DNA from: Blepharisma japonicum
Taxonomy: Eukaryota > Ciliophora > Heterotrichea > Heterotrichida > Blepharismidae
Direction of reading: 5' to 3'
Assembly (NCBI GenBank): GCA_949751835.1
Contig: CATKHK010000107.1
Span: forward strand, 1 to 64,000
DNA length: 64,000 nt
The notes under the pieces were generated by a model. It searched no databases, was not told the DNA's origin, and saw only the letters and a program-made list of their open reading frames with translations. The position numbers and the translations under genes were made by a program. Each line of letters starts with the position of its first letter. The stretch's first letter is position 1. Positions 1 through 11,055 of the stretch are shown here, piece after piece.

Positions 1-1916
1 AAAGGTCAATCATACAATCTTAGTGCCTTAGAAGCCGATGCTGATGGAGTGAGAGATGAAGCTCCAGATGTCTTAGAAGTATATAACAGTCTAAATATTT
101 CTTGGAAACTTTGCGCATTAAAGGCGAAAAAATATCCCATCTTAAGTATGCCTAATAACACAAAAATAGAGCGAGAGTTAAGGAGGACTTGCTTTCAGTA
201 TGAAATTCAGAGTCAATCCTCTAAGGTATCAGCTAGCCAAGCTTTTCAAGATTATGCTGATGCTTACCATCAGATCACATCTCTCTATCTTATTGATAAA
301 ATAGAGAAAAGAGATAGTTTATTGATATATGACACTGAAAATGAAATAGAGCAAGTGCTAGCATTGAAAATTCCATATGAAATACGTTGTTCAAAGATTT
401 TATTCATTGTATAAATTTCAAGCGGTGAGATTGGTGGGTCTGGATAATTGATAGAAATTATGGAGTTCGAGTGGTCTCATCTAAAATGGTATTTGAATTC
501 AAAACAGCTATTCATTTCAAAGGATCTGTTTATTGTTTTGGTAATTATATATCTGACACACCCACATCTATTAGATTCGATATAGATAAAAATCTTTGAA
601 TTCCATTAGCTCTTATACCACAAGGTATTGATAACAATTGCCATAGTGCAATTTTTAATGAGAAGATTTTGATTACTAGGGATCTAAAAAGAAAAATTTT
701 GCTATACTCAATTGAAATCGACTCTTTTACGACAGTTCCATATCGTTTTACAAATAAATCAAGAAAAATCCTGATAAATGGAGCAGAGAGGCTGTATTTT
801 ATTGAATCGCCTGGGTTTATTTATGAAAGCGAAGTTTGAGATGAATATACGTGGCATCAAATCGCTAATTCAACAATAGATCATAATCCTTCTCAAGTTT
901 ATTGTTCATATAATAAAGAAGGAATTTACATCTCAAACATTGATGAGAATGCTAGGGAATACTATAAGTTTGATCTTAATCGAAAATCTCTTACTGAGGT
1001 TGCTTATTATGATGAACATGTAGCTATAATAAGAAAAAATAGTAATCTTGAAGGAATCGGGTGTTATAATCAAACCTTCAAGCTCTATTCAAACGACGCA
1101 TCAGCATACATTCAAAAAGGATTCACTCTTTGAGATTTGGGGAAAAAGCTTGGAGAAATAGAGCGATATGATAAGGCAATTAAGCTAAACTCTAGCGATG
1201 CTTCTTGCTACTTTATGAAAGGATTTGCTCTTGCTAATTTAGGAAGAAAAGAAGAAGCAATCGAGTGCTATGATCAAGCAATCAAGCTAAATCCCAACAA
1301 TTGAGTTTTTTATAATAATAAAGGATGTTGTCTTTGTGATTTAGGAAGAAAAGAAGAAGCAATTGAGTGCTATAATCAAGCAATCAAGCTGAACTCTAAC
1401 AATGCTAATCTATACTATAATAAAGGAAGAATTCTTTATGATTTTGGAAGAAAAGAAGAAGCAACTGAGTGATATAATAAAGCAATTGAGTTAAACTCTA
1501 ACGATGCTGGTTTTTACTTTAATAAAGGATTGGCTCTTGCTGATTTATGAAGAAAAGAAGAAGCAATCGAGTGCTATAATGAAGCAATCAAGCTAAACTC
1601 TAACTATGCTGATATTTACTTTAATAAAGGATTGACTCTTGCTGATTTAGGAAGAATAGAAGAAGCAATCGAGTGCTATAATCAAGCAATCAAGCTAAAT
1701 CCTAGAAATGAAGATTTTTACAATTATAAAGGATTGGTTCTTGCTGATTTAGGAAGAAAAGAAGAAGCAATCGAGTGCTATAATCAAGCAATCAAGCTAA
1801 ATCCCAACAATTGAGTTTTTTATAATAATAAAGGATGTTGTCTTTATGATTTAGGAAGAAAAGAAGAAGCAATCGAATGCTATAGTCAAGAAATCAATCA
1901 AGGAATTTTACAATAA
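1..1916 (+). pseudogene. B-box/kelch/TPR gene, decayed copy 1 (5' cut by window edge)
   Basis: This is a close copy of the intact gene at 7042-9486, entering the window within the post-coiled-coil region. Frame 1 is open to 412, where a CAA of the intact copy has become TAA. About 19 nt are then missing near 430, which moves the kelch part to frame 3. From 450 the frame stays open if TGA is read as Trp (for example at 598, matching the kelch Trp), through about eight TPR units, and ends at TAA 1914-1916. The last TPR carries a further deletion relative to the paralog. The nonsense codon and the out-of-frame deletion together make a pseudogene; a sequencing error would have to strike twice. 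Confidence 0.85.
1090..1905 (+). repeat. 102-bp TPR-coding tandem array, copy 1
   Basis: About eight head-to-tail units of 102 nt, each coding for one 34-residue TPR of the type YxxKGxxLxDLGRKEEAIECY-NxAIKLNP. Units are nearly identical over their second half. Three units carry TGA where others have Glu, Cys or Gly codons, so this decayed array has drifted more than the one at 8518-9477. Confidence 0.85.
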
Positions 1917-2043
1917 TAAAGAATTGGCCCTGGAAAAAAGATAAAGCTAAGTAAGCTGGATTATCTAAAAGTTCGATTGTATAAATTAAATAAGACCATA
2001 AAAAATAGCTGAATTTATTTATAATTATTCAAAGTTTATTATC

Positions 2044-2472
2044 GAGCAACTTTTCATTGAAGATATAGCAACTATCTTGCAATTGTTATAGATTCCTAGC
2101 GTCTCTAAAGTCATATTACCACAAGGATTTATGCATAAACACTTATTCCTTATATAGCAATTCAGCTTGTCTAAAAAAGGGATTATGTAATTTTGCTGCT
2201 TGGTATAGATAGGGTGACTCTTAGCTGAAATGTGTAGAAATAAGTAGCAAACGAGTCGGCATGACCGGCGAAGGTATTCTGGTCCTATTGGTAAGTCTTT
2301 TGGAATGCATGCTCGTCAAGATAGTTCTAAAGTCTTTATCTGGATGATAAAAAAGGAAGATTCTGATGCATTTCCCTGTTGAAAAGATTATCAATCTAAT
2401 ATTATAAATTATTAGTAGCAGTATTTCGCGAACTTCGTCACTTATCACTTCATTTATCTTCAAATTCGACAG
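2044..2472 (-). pseudogene. Ubiquitin-like gene, decayed copy 1, with insert
   Basis: The ends match the intact Ubl gene at 5076-5324: the C-terminal part (2044-2155) and the N-terminal codons (2400-2472). The start codon is changed (ATG to CTG, 2470-2472) and the TAG stop is changed to TCG near 2044. The central part of the gene is replaced by about 240 nt of unrelated sequence. Upstream DNA with the ATAATTATAA box typical of this family is kept. Confidence 0.75.
2155..2395. other. Unrelated, GC-richer insert in Ubl pseudogene
   Basis: Compared with the two paralogous sites (5160-5270 and 9680-9785), this stretch replaces the middle of the Ubl gene. It contains a GC-rich core around 2250-2300 unlike the surrounding AT-rich DNA. 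No terminal repeats or coding domain could be recognised. Confidence 0.5.
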
Positions 2473-2725
2473 TTTATAATTATAAGAAACAAAAATGTCT
2501 GAAAATAATTGGAGAATTATGATAATGAAATGGAATATTCCATAAAGTAAAAGTGAGTAAAGAATTTATTTAAATGATTTTTAAGATAAAGACCTGAAAA
2601 ATTTATTTGTTAATATCGACGTAAATTGGACGAAAAAAATATTACTGTTAAATCCTCATAGATTAACTGGCAAATTTTTTCAATAAAATGTAAATATATT
2701 TATCAGGCTCTCAAAATATAAATAA

Positions 2726-3460
2726 ATGAAGCTTATAAATCTTAGCCTAGCTCAATCGCTTAATTTTCAGTTCTTAGAAGCTGTCTCTAATGTAACAAAA
2801 TGATCTCAAAGTCAAATCAATCATGATTTTGTATGAAATTTATTAAATGATCAAGAGCTAAACGCTAAATATTCCGCATTTTTAATCACAACCAATAATG
2901 ACCCAGAAATAGAGCAAGAATTCGGGACAACTTGCTTACTTTATGAAATCCAGGGCTCTGTTTCTGACTTGTCTCCAAGCCAAGCTTATCAAGAATATGT
3001 CAATGCTTACCATCACATCTCTTTATTTTTATTGATTACATGTATGATTGAGCCGGTTTTACTATTTATGATACTGGAAGCAAAAAAAGAAGTCAAAAGG
3101 TGTTAGGAAATCTAGCAATAGGTAGAGGTACTTGCATTGCTCAGCTTCCAAATAACGAATTATTCAATTATGGCAGTGAAATTTATACAGAGGACGCTGC
3201 TAATTGATAATGACTATAAAACTTGATTATTACCACCTGGAATTCCTTGTGCATACTCATCAGCTACCTATTTTAACAGAAATGTCTATTGTTTTAGAGG
3301 AATGTTAAATGTAGATGACTTATGTCATAGTGTAACATTTAATGGGAATATTTTGATTTCAGGATGGAATAAAATACTTTCATATATTTTAGATCTTGAC
3401 TCTTTTTCCCGACATTTCCTTATGATTTTAAAGAGAAAAATACGAAGATATTGATGTATT
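2726..3460 (+). pseudogene. Kelch-like gene, decayed copy 1
   Basis: ATG at 2726, then an open frame (one TGA at a Trp position) related to the region before and within the kelch domain of the larger genes: the NNDPEIEQEF...TC..YEIQ block aligns with NNTKIEQEY..TCFQYEIQ of the gene at 7042. A small deletion around 3020 breaks the frame, and the central kelch motifs retained at 5575-6606 are largely missing here (direct jump at about 3300). It lies head-to-head with the Ubl relic at 2044-2472, the same arrangement as at 5.3 kb and 9.8 kb. Confidence 0.75.
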
Positions 3461-3899
3461 TATACCTTAGTTTAAGTTCTCTATTTTATCACCAATTTAA
3501 TTCTAAATAAAAATATAACTATAAATCTCCTCAATTTAATAAAGTTTTTTTTGGTAGCTTTAAATTGTAAGTTAAATTTGTCAAAAACATAATTTAGACA
3601 AAAGAATAAAAAATAAATATATGAGTAAATTAATAATAATTATACTTGTAACGAAACAAGACTAAAACTTACCTTCATAGCTTCTGAAATGTAAATTTTC
3701 ACTAGAGAATTAAATTTTCCATAAAGTTTAAAGTTATCAAAGCATAAATAAAGGTTAGACTGAAAAAAATAATGTGTGCTTTTAACCTCATCAATAGAAA
3801 ATTTTTAATTTATGAACCTTATATAAAATTAATTTCTTTCTTTCAGAATTGTTTAATAGCTTATCGTAAAATCTTTTAATTTGTGCCTAAATTTATAGC
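3461..3899. other. AT-rich spacer
   Basis: No gene, RNA or repeat recognised; very AT-rich DNA following the kelch relic. Confidence 0.5.
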
Positions 3900-4560
3900 C
3901 ATACTGCCTATAAATTTTTTGGTCAATAAATCAGTCTTGCTGGCCTTGTCCAACGTTGCTATTCTAAGCATCTATCAACTACAGAACTACCTTATCTAAT
4001 TATATTTAACTTATTTTATAAAGCACTTCAGTTTTTATTTTTATACCTACTCTGCCACAATGAATCTTATAATTGCACAGCTAATATAAAGCACATACAA
4101 GTTCCAAAATATAGCTTTCTTATAAGAAGGATTATTAAATTCTCACATTTCTGCAAAAATGTAGCATTCAATCCCTATAATACCTGACAGCAAAAAAATA
4201 TAAAAATTTTGGTTCATTTTTATCTATATTTTAAGCTTAATCTCCATGAATAATTCCATTTGAATTTAAAATTAAAACCCAAAGCAAATCTTTAAATACA
4301 TTTTATATTTTATCCTTTTCAAAATGAATTTCGGTTTGGCATCTATAGCTTTACTAGCCCTTATTATAGTTCATGATCATAAAAGCTATATTACCGACCT
4401 CTATTTTCACTTTAATTATAGAGTGTATTGGTTATTTATTCCTAATATGCTTTTATTTAATTTTTTCACATTTTTCCGACTTGTTTATCATTAGAAGATC
4501 TAGATACATCTTAGACAAAAATTTGGCAAATCAAAATATGGTTTAGTTTGCAAAATCAGG
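3900..4560 (-). pseudogene. NEK-like protein kinase relic
   Basis: On the minus strand this stretch aligns by eye with the kinase genes at 45310-46047 and 49063-49785. Kept pieces include the region of the catalytic loop and DFG (around 4195-4290), the stretch coding for SYESDIWALGC (around 4090-4140), and the stretch coding for the hinge and MEYCENGEL (around 4345-4420). Many substitutions and indels destroy the frame. It sits between copies 1 and 2 of the 5' tandem unit, about 41 kb from its functional relatives. Confidence 0.65.
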
Positions 4561-4940
4561 TTAGTATATGAAATTGTGTTTTCATATAAAAGATAAGATG
4601 CAACAGATTTTATTAAATATAATTAATGAGTCTGTTTAGACATAAAACAGCTAACTTGTCACAGCCAATTCCCTATTACTCAGCCAAAAAGTTGCCAGTA
4701 CCACAATTGTATATACCAGTTAGCTACTATTTCCTAAAGGACTTACAACAGATTGTTTTCACATTTCACCTGAAAATTTTACTTTTAACTACTTTATTGA
4801 AATTCAATAAAGTAAATATTTGTAAAATCAAATACTTATCCTTCTCAAAAACAAGCTAGAATCATACATATAGCAAATTATCAATGCTCAATAGCAATAT
4901 TTATGCCAAATTGTTTTTACACTCACCGGTAAAGTAGGTA
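4561..4940. other. Spacer with an unsupported 77-codon ORF
   Basis: A 77-codon ORF (4626-4859, +) is present but has no relative elsewhere in the window and no recognisable motif. I regard it as chance. Confidence 0.4.
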
Positions 4941-4944
4941 TTCA

Positions 4945-4998
4945 CTGGGGATAAATTTCACATTAGCTAAGAAAGCAAAAATTTCAAAGCACTACTTT
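4945..4998 (+). other. Deletion scar: promoter flank joined to 3' flank of the B-box/kelch/TPR gene
   Basis: The sequence at 4954-4975 matches the flank just upstream of the intact gene (GGATAAATTTCATATTAGCT at 7001-7020). Within about 25 nt it changes to the flank that follows that gene (TTCGATTGTATAAATTAAAT near 5001, also at 1967 and 9519). The whole 2.4-kb gene is therefore absent from copy 2 of the tandem unit, while both flanks remain. Confidence 0.65.
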
Positions 4999-5075
4999 AA
5001 ATTCGATTGTATAAATTAAATAAAGACCATAAAAAATAATATGAATTTATTTATAATCATTCAAGAGTTTATTAT

Positions 5076-5324
5076 CTAACAACCTTTCATTGCACACATA
5101 ACAACTATCCTGCAATTGTTATGGACTCCTAGCATTTCTAAAGTCATATTGCCGTAACGACCTATGTTCAAATACTTATTTCCATAAATCACTGTAAGCT
5201 TTTCTTCAGTCTCAAACAGCTCCAGAAAAATGCTGTAAAGTTTAGCAAAAGTCCACGAACTGTTTACATATATTTCGCGAACTTCGCCTTCCTTATCCTC
5301 TACGTTTATCTTCAAGTTCGACAT
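5076..5324 (-). CDS. Ubiquitin-like protein, single domain, KGC tail
   Basis: 82 residues, intact from ATG 5324 to TAG 5076-5078. The order of elements fits a beta-grasp ubiquitin fold: strand (LKINVED), strand (EIYVNSS), helix starting at a conserved Trp (SWTFAKLYSIFLE), strand (LTVIYGNKYL), and a last strand (NCRIVVM). The length is close to ubiquitin (76). The tail is AMKGC, so the usual Gly-Gly is replaced by Gly-Cys; conjugation like ubiquitin is therefore uncertain. Upstream lies the family box ATAATTATAA next to the ATG. The gene is divergent from the kelch relic starting near 5575. No clear similarity to a named Ubl family. Confidence 0.8.
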   Translation of the reverse strand: MSNLKINVEDKEGEVREIYVNSSWTFAKLYSIFLELFETEEKLTVIYGNKYLNIGRYGNMTLEMLGVHNNCRIVVMCAMKGC

Positions 5325-5574
5325 TTTATAATTATAAGAAACAAAAATGTCTGAAAATAATTGTAGAATTATTATAATGAAATGGAATATTCCATAAAGT
5401 AAAAGTGAGTAAAGAATTTATTTAAATGATTTTTAAGATAAAGACCTAAAAAGTTTATTTGTTAATATTGTAGTAAATTGGATGAAAAAAATATTTCCGT
5501 TAAGTACTCATAGATTAATAGGCAAATTTTTTCAATAAAATGTAAATATATTTTAACGGGCTTCAAAAATATAA

Positions 5575-6606
5575 ATAAAGCCCAGAACTCTTAGCCTAGC
5601 TCAATTACTTAATTTTCAACTCTTAGAAGCTGTATCTAATGTAACAAAATGATCTCTAAGTCAGCACAATCATGATCTTGTATGATATTTATTAAATGAT
5701 CAAAAGCTAAATGCTAAAACATCTGTAATTTTAATCACAACAAATAATGATCCAGAAATAGAAAGAGACTTCAGGGCAACTTGCTCGCTTTATAAAAATC
5801 AGGACTCTGCCTCTAACTTTTTACTAAGTAAAAGCTTATCAAGAATATGTCAATGCTTAGCATCACATCTCTTTATTTTATTGATTACATGAATGATTGA
5901 GCTATTTTGACTATTTATGATACTGAAAACAAAAGAAAAGAAACTAAGGTGCTAGGAAATATAGCAATAGGTAGAGGTACTTGCATTGCTCAGCTTCCAA
6001 ATAACAAATTATTCTGTTATGGCAGTAACATTTATACAGAAACAACCCTGATAATTGATAATGATTATAGAAATTGATTATTACCACCTGGATTCCTTGT
6101 GCATACTCATCAGCTATTTATTTTAACAGAAATGTCTATTGTTTTGGAGGAAGAAACAGGATGCATACTTTGGCTCTTTCAAATAGGTTTGATTTGGATA
6201 AAAATCGATGAATAAAATTACATTCAATGCCAAATGTAGATGACTTATGTCATAGTGTAATATTTAATGGGGATATTTTGATTTCACGATGGAATAAAAA
6301 TATTTTGATTCAATAGATCTTGACTCTTTTTCGACAATTTCATATGACTTTAAAGAGAAAAATACAAAGATATTGATAAATGCTGAGAGACTGTATTTGA
6401 TTGAGACTGACAAAGGAAAGATCTATCAAAGCAGGATTGGAGATGAGCATATTTGGGAAATAATAGGAAAAACAGAAACTGATAATAATTTTTATAAAGC
6501 CTGCTGCGTATATAATAAAGGAGATTTCTATATTGGAATCTATGAAAGTGAGAAAATCAAATATTTCAAATTTGATTTGAAGAAAAAATCATTAAGCAAA
6601 CTTTAA
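5575..6606 (+). pseudogene. Kelch-like gene, decayed copy 2
   Basis: Second copy of the divergent kelch gene. The start codon is lost by a 4-nt deletion (AAATAAATGAAG in the other copies, AAATAAAG here). Several small indels break the reading frame (for example around 5810 and 5870). It keeps kelch-like motifs absent from copy 1: NVYCFGG, the RFDLDKNRW motif with TGA as Trp (about 6188-6213), and the C-terminal 77 codons (6373-6606), which remain open and end YFKFDLKKKSLSKL before TAA. Confidence 0.8.
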
Positions 6607-7041
6607 GAATAATATTTCTGATTATTGATAATAATGTATAAATCTTTACCAGCTTATACGAATTGTTTTAGAATTATGAAATTTAGTTAACTCATATTAA
6701 ACTTCCGTCCTCAGTAAATCTATTCTAGTTAAGGCTAGATTTCCAAATTTTTTTTAGATTGCGCCTTCTTATGTGTTAAGTTTAATTCTAAGCAAGAAAT
6801 TTGACTTCACTTTAAAAATGCCCAATGGAGGATTTTAATGATAATGCATTTAAAATCTCTAATTTCGGCATTTTTGGACCTTATTAAATAGTCTAAAATT
6901 TAAATCTAATATTAAAATAACTATTCAAATTTAATTTTTTTGATGATTTTATTTTAAAATAATCTATATTTATTTCCCAAAATTTTAATAGCCTAGTTTT
7001 CAGGATAAATTTCATATTAGCTAAGTAAGCTTTCACAAAAT
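6607..7041 (+). promoter_or_regulatory. Intergenic flank and promoter region of the B-box/kelch/TPR gene
   Basis: No gene. The stretch is homologous to 11060-11300, so it belongs to the duplicated unit. The block at 7001-7020 just upstream of the ATG at 7042 is also preserved in the deletion scar at 4954-4975, suggesting it was part of the unit's 5' flank. No TATA-like element can be singled out in such AT-rich DNA. Confidence 0.45.
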
Positions 7042-9486
7042 ATGTTGCATCAATGCTACAAACAGGGTTGTGAACTTGAAGTAAAGTATATATGTCAATG
7101 CTTGTCTTTTGATACTTATAGCTGCGAATTTCATCTTGTGGCTCACCTTAAACTTCCCAACAGAACTCATACCTTTGACTCTATTTTTGTAGAGCCTTCT
7201 GAAGGAACCAAAGATGAAATTTTCAGATTTCTTTTAAAAGAAAAGTCCAAGATAAAGAAGCTGAGGAAGATTATCTCTACTACTTTTAGGCCAAATCTTT
7301 ACAATTCAAGAAATAAAGTTGAAGATACTATGAGTAAACTGAATTCTGATTTAGAAAAAAATATCAGCTTAATTGAAAAGATCTCTCAAACTTCGAAAAA
7401 AGAGAAAGGTCAATCATACAATCTTAGTGCCTTAGAAGCTGATACTGATGGAGTGAGAGATGAAGCTCCAGATGTCTTAGAAGTATATAATAGTCTAAAT
7501 ATTTCCTGGAAAATTTGCAAATTAAAAGCGAAAAAATATCCCATCTTTAGCATACCTAATAACACAAAAATAGAGCAAGAGTATAGGAGGACTTGCTTTC
7601 AGTATGAAATTCAGAGTCAAGCCTCTAAGGCATCAGTTAGCCAAGCTTTTCAAGATTATGCCGATGCTTACCATCAGATCACATCTCTCTATCTTATTGG
7701 CACAATAGAGGAAAGAGATAGTTTATTGATATATGACACTGAAAATGAAACAGAGCAAGTGAAAGCATTGGAAATTCCATATGAAATACGTTGTTCAGAG
7801 AATGCATTCATTGTCCAACTTCCAAGCGGTGAGCTTTTTTGTGCTTCTGAAGATTGCTGGGCCTGCATAATTGATAGAAATTATGGAGTTCGAGTGGTAT
7901 CTGAAATGGAATTTGAATTCGAAACAGCTATTCATTTCAAAGGATCTGTTTATTGTTTTGGTAATAATATGAATGGCATATCCATATCTATTAAATTCGA
8001 TATAGATAAAAATCTTTGAATTCCATTAGCTGATATACCACAAGATATCAATTACCATTGCCATAGTGCAATTTTTAATGAGAAGATTTTGATTTCTAGG
8101 TATCTAAAAAAAAAACTTTTGTTATACTCAATTGAAATCGATTCTTTTACGACAGTTCCTTATCATTTTTCAAATAAATCAAGAAAAATCCTGATAAGTG
8201 AAACAGAGAGGCTATATTTGATTGAATGGCATGGGTTTATTTATGAAAGCGAAGTTTGAGATGAATATACGTGGCATCAAATCGCTAATTCAACAATAAA
8301 TCATAATCCTTCTCAAGTTTATTGTTCATATAATAAAGAAGGAATTTACATCTCAACCATTGATAAGCATACTAGGGAATACTATAAGTTTGATCTTAAT
8401 CGAAAATCTCTTACTGAGGTTGCTTATTATGATGAGCATGCAGCTATAAGAAGAAAAAGTAGTAATCTCGAAGGAATCGGGTGTTATAATCAAACCTTCA
8501 AGCTCTATTCAAACGACGCATCAGCATACATTCAAAAAGGATTCACTCTTTGAGATTTGGGAAAAAAGCTTGGAGAAATAGAGTGATATGATAAGGCAAT
8601 TAAGCTAAATCCTAGAAATGAAATTTTTTATAATAATAAAGGATTGGCTCTTGTTGATTTAGGAAGAAAAGAAGAAGGAATTGAGTGCTATAATCAAGCA
8701 ATCAAGCTAAATCCTAGAAATGCAGTTTTTTACTATAATAAAGGATATGATCTTTATGATTTAGGGAGAAAAGAAGAAGCAATTGAGTGCTATAATAAAG
8801 CAATTGAGTTAAACTCTAACGATGCTGGTTTTTACTTTTATAAAGGATTGGTTCTTGCTGATTTAGGAAGAAAAGAAGAAGCAATCGAGTGCTTTAATCA
8901 AGCAATCAAGCTAAATCCCAGCAATGAAGTTTTTTATAATACTAAAGGATTGGCTCTTGATGATTTAGAAAGAAAAGAAGAAGCAATCGAATGCTATAAT
9001 GAAGCAATCAAGCTAAATCCCAGCAATGAAGTTTTTTACTATCTTAAAGGATGTTGTCTTTATGATTTAGGAAGAAAAGAAGAAGCAATCGAGTGCTATA
9101 ATCAAGCAATCAAGCTAAACTCTAACGATGCTAATTTTTATAATGATAAAGGATGTGATCTTGCTGATTTAGGAAGAAAAGAAGAAGCAATCGAGTGCTA
9201 TAATGAAGCAATCAAGATAAACTCTAATGATGCTGATTTTTACTTTAATAAAGGATTGGCTCTTGCTGATTTAGAAAGAAAAGAAGAAGCAATCGAGTGC
9301 TATAATCAAGCAATCAAGCTAAATCCTAGAGATGAAGATCTTTACAATTATAAAGGATTGGTTCTTGCTGATTTAGGAAGAAAAGAAGAAGCAATCGAGT
9401 GCTATAATCAAGCAATCAAGCTAAATCCCAGCAATGAAGTTTTTTACTCTAATAAAGAATTGGCCCTGGAAAAAATATGAAGCTAA
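7042..9486 (+). CDS. B-box-like / coiled-coil / kelch-like / TPR protein
   Basis: One 814-residue frame when TGA (8017, 8257, 8551, 8581, 9478) is Trp; stop TAA 9484-9486; no intron. Residues 1-45 hold a Cys/His cluster (C5, C10, C18, C20, C28, H31, H35) resembling a B-box zinc finger. A helical, charged region (about 60-125) follows, then a conserved block (NNTKIEQEY...TCFQYEIQ), then a kelch-like beta-propeller region (about 220-485; motifs VYCFGN, FDIDKNLW, VWDEYTWHQIANS). The C-terminal third is nine TPRs plus a partial tenth. The layout suggests an adaptor or possible E3-like scaffold, but no RING is visible, so ligase activity is not supported. This is the only intact copy of this gene type in the tandem units. 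Confidence 0.85.
8518..9477 (+). repeat. 102-bp TPR-coding tandem array, intact copy
   Basis: Nine full units and one partial unit of 102 nt, each one TPR of 34 residues. The helix B half (DLGRKEEAIECYNQAIKLN) is nearly invariant even at synonymous sites, while the YxxKG half varies (NNKGLAL, YNKGYDL, YLKGCCL, NDKGCDL). This points to recent unit duplication or gene conversion with tolerance for change on one face. Confidence 0.9.
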
Positions 9487-9589
9487 GTAAGCTGGATTAT
9501 CTAAAGCAATGCTAAAAGTTCGATTGTATAAATTAAATAAGATCATAAAAATACGTTGAATTTATTTATAATCATTCAAAGTATATTAT

Positions 9590-9836
9590 CTAGCAACCTT
9601 TCATTGAAGATTAGCAACTATCTTGCAATTGTTATAGATTCCTAGTGTCTCTAGAGTCATATTGCCGCAAGGATTTATGCATAAACACTTATTCCCCAAA
9701 ATCACTAAAGTTTGTCTTGGCACTCAAACATCTGCCTAAAAAATCTGTAAAAGTTCAGCAAAAGTCCACGAACTGTTTGCATATATTTCGCGAACTTCGC
9801 CGTCCCTATCCCTGCATTTATCTTCAAATTCGACAT
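9590..9836 (-). pseudogene. Ubiquitin-like gene, decayed copy 3
   Basis: ATG at 9836 and the TAG stop at 9590-9592 are both kept. However, small indels near 9800-9815 and 9690-9730 put the N-terminal, helix and C-terminal parts in different frames compared with the intact gene at 5076-5324. The upstream ATAATTATA box is retained. Confidence 0.8.
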
Positions 9837-10091
9837 TTTATAATTATAGGAAACAAATATGTCTGAAAATAATTGTAGAATTATGATAATGAAATGGAAT
9901 ATTCCATAAAGTATAAGTGAGTAAAGATTTTATTTAAATGATTTTTAAGATAAAGACCTGTAGAGTTTATTTGTTAAAATCGTCGTAAATTGATGAAAAA
10001 AATATTACCGTTAAGTCCTCATAGATTAACTGGCAAATTTTTTTCAATAAAAATGTAAACATATTTATCAGACTTTCAAAAATATAAATAA

Positions 10092-11055
10092 ATGAAGCTC
10101 AAAACCCTTAGCCTAACTCAATTGCTTAATTTTCAGTTCTTAGAAGCTGTCTCTAATGTAACAAAATGATCTCAAAGCCAGCCCAATCATGATCTTATAT
10201 TAAATTTATTAAATAATCAAGAGCTAAACACTAAGTCTTTCTCATTTTTAATCACAACCAATAATGATCCAGAAATAGAGCAAGAATTCAGGACAACTTG
10301 TTCACTTTATGCAATCTAAGACTCTGCCTCTGACTTGTCTCTAAGCCAAGTTTATCAAGAATATGTCAATGCTTACCATCACATCACATCTCTTTATTTT
10401 TATTGAATGCATGTATGATTGAGTTGTTTTGGCTGTTTATGATACTGAAAGCAAAAAAAAAGAAACTAAGGTGTTAGCAAATATAACAATCGGGAGACGT
10501 ACTTGCATTGCTCAATTTCCAAATAATGAATTATTCTGTTATGGCAGTGACATTTATACAGAGACAACCCTGATAATTGATAACGATTATAGAACTTGAT
10601 TATTACCACCTGGAATTCCTTGTGCATACTCATCAGCTATCTATTTTAACAGAAATGTCTATTGCTTTAGAGGGAAAAAATAGAATGTCAAATATTGATT
10701 ACTTATGTCATAGTGTAATATTTAATAGGAATATTTTGATTTCAGGATGGAATAAAAATATTTTTATATATTCAATAGATCTTGACTCTTTTTCGCGATA
10801 TTTCCTTATGATTTTAAAGAGAAATATACAAAGATATTGATAAATGCTGAGAGACTGTATGTGATTGAAACTGGCAAAGGAAAGACCTACCAAAGCAGGA
10901 TTGGAGATGAGTAATGTTTGGGAAATAATAGGAAAAGCAAAAACTGATAATAATCTTTATAAAGCCTGCTGCATATATAATAAAGGAAATTCTATATTGG
11001 AATCTATGAAAGGGGGATTATCAAATATTTGAAGAAAAATTATTAAGTATACTTT
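10092..11055 (+). pseudogene. Kelch-like gene, decayed copy 3
   Basis: ATG at 10092; open with one TGA(Trp) to a TAA at about 10317, where the relatives have a Gln codon (YEIQ). Further indels follow, and the NRW kelch motif is missing by deletion near 10680. Start and 5' flank match copy 1; the 3' flank matches copy 2. Divergent from the Ubl relic at 9590-9836. Confidence 0.8.

Noticed and set aside
2221-2463. 80-codon minus-strand ORF as a separate gene
   Set aside because: Only its first 20 codons are Ubl; the rest is the unrelated insert, and the start codon of the family is lost.
4626-4859. 77-codon ORF with ATG
   Set aside because: No paralog although all true genes here have one, and no domain pattern.
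8518-9477. CRISPR array suggested by regular repeats
   Set aside because: Repeats code for TPRs in frame without unique spacers; the organism is a eukaryote by its introns and code.
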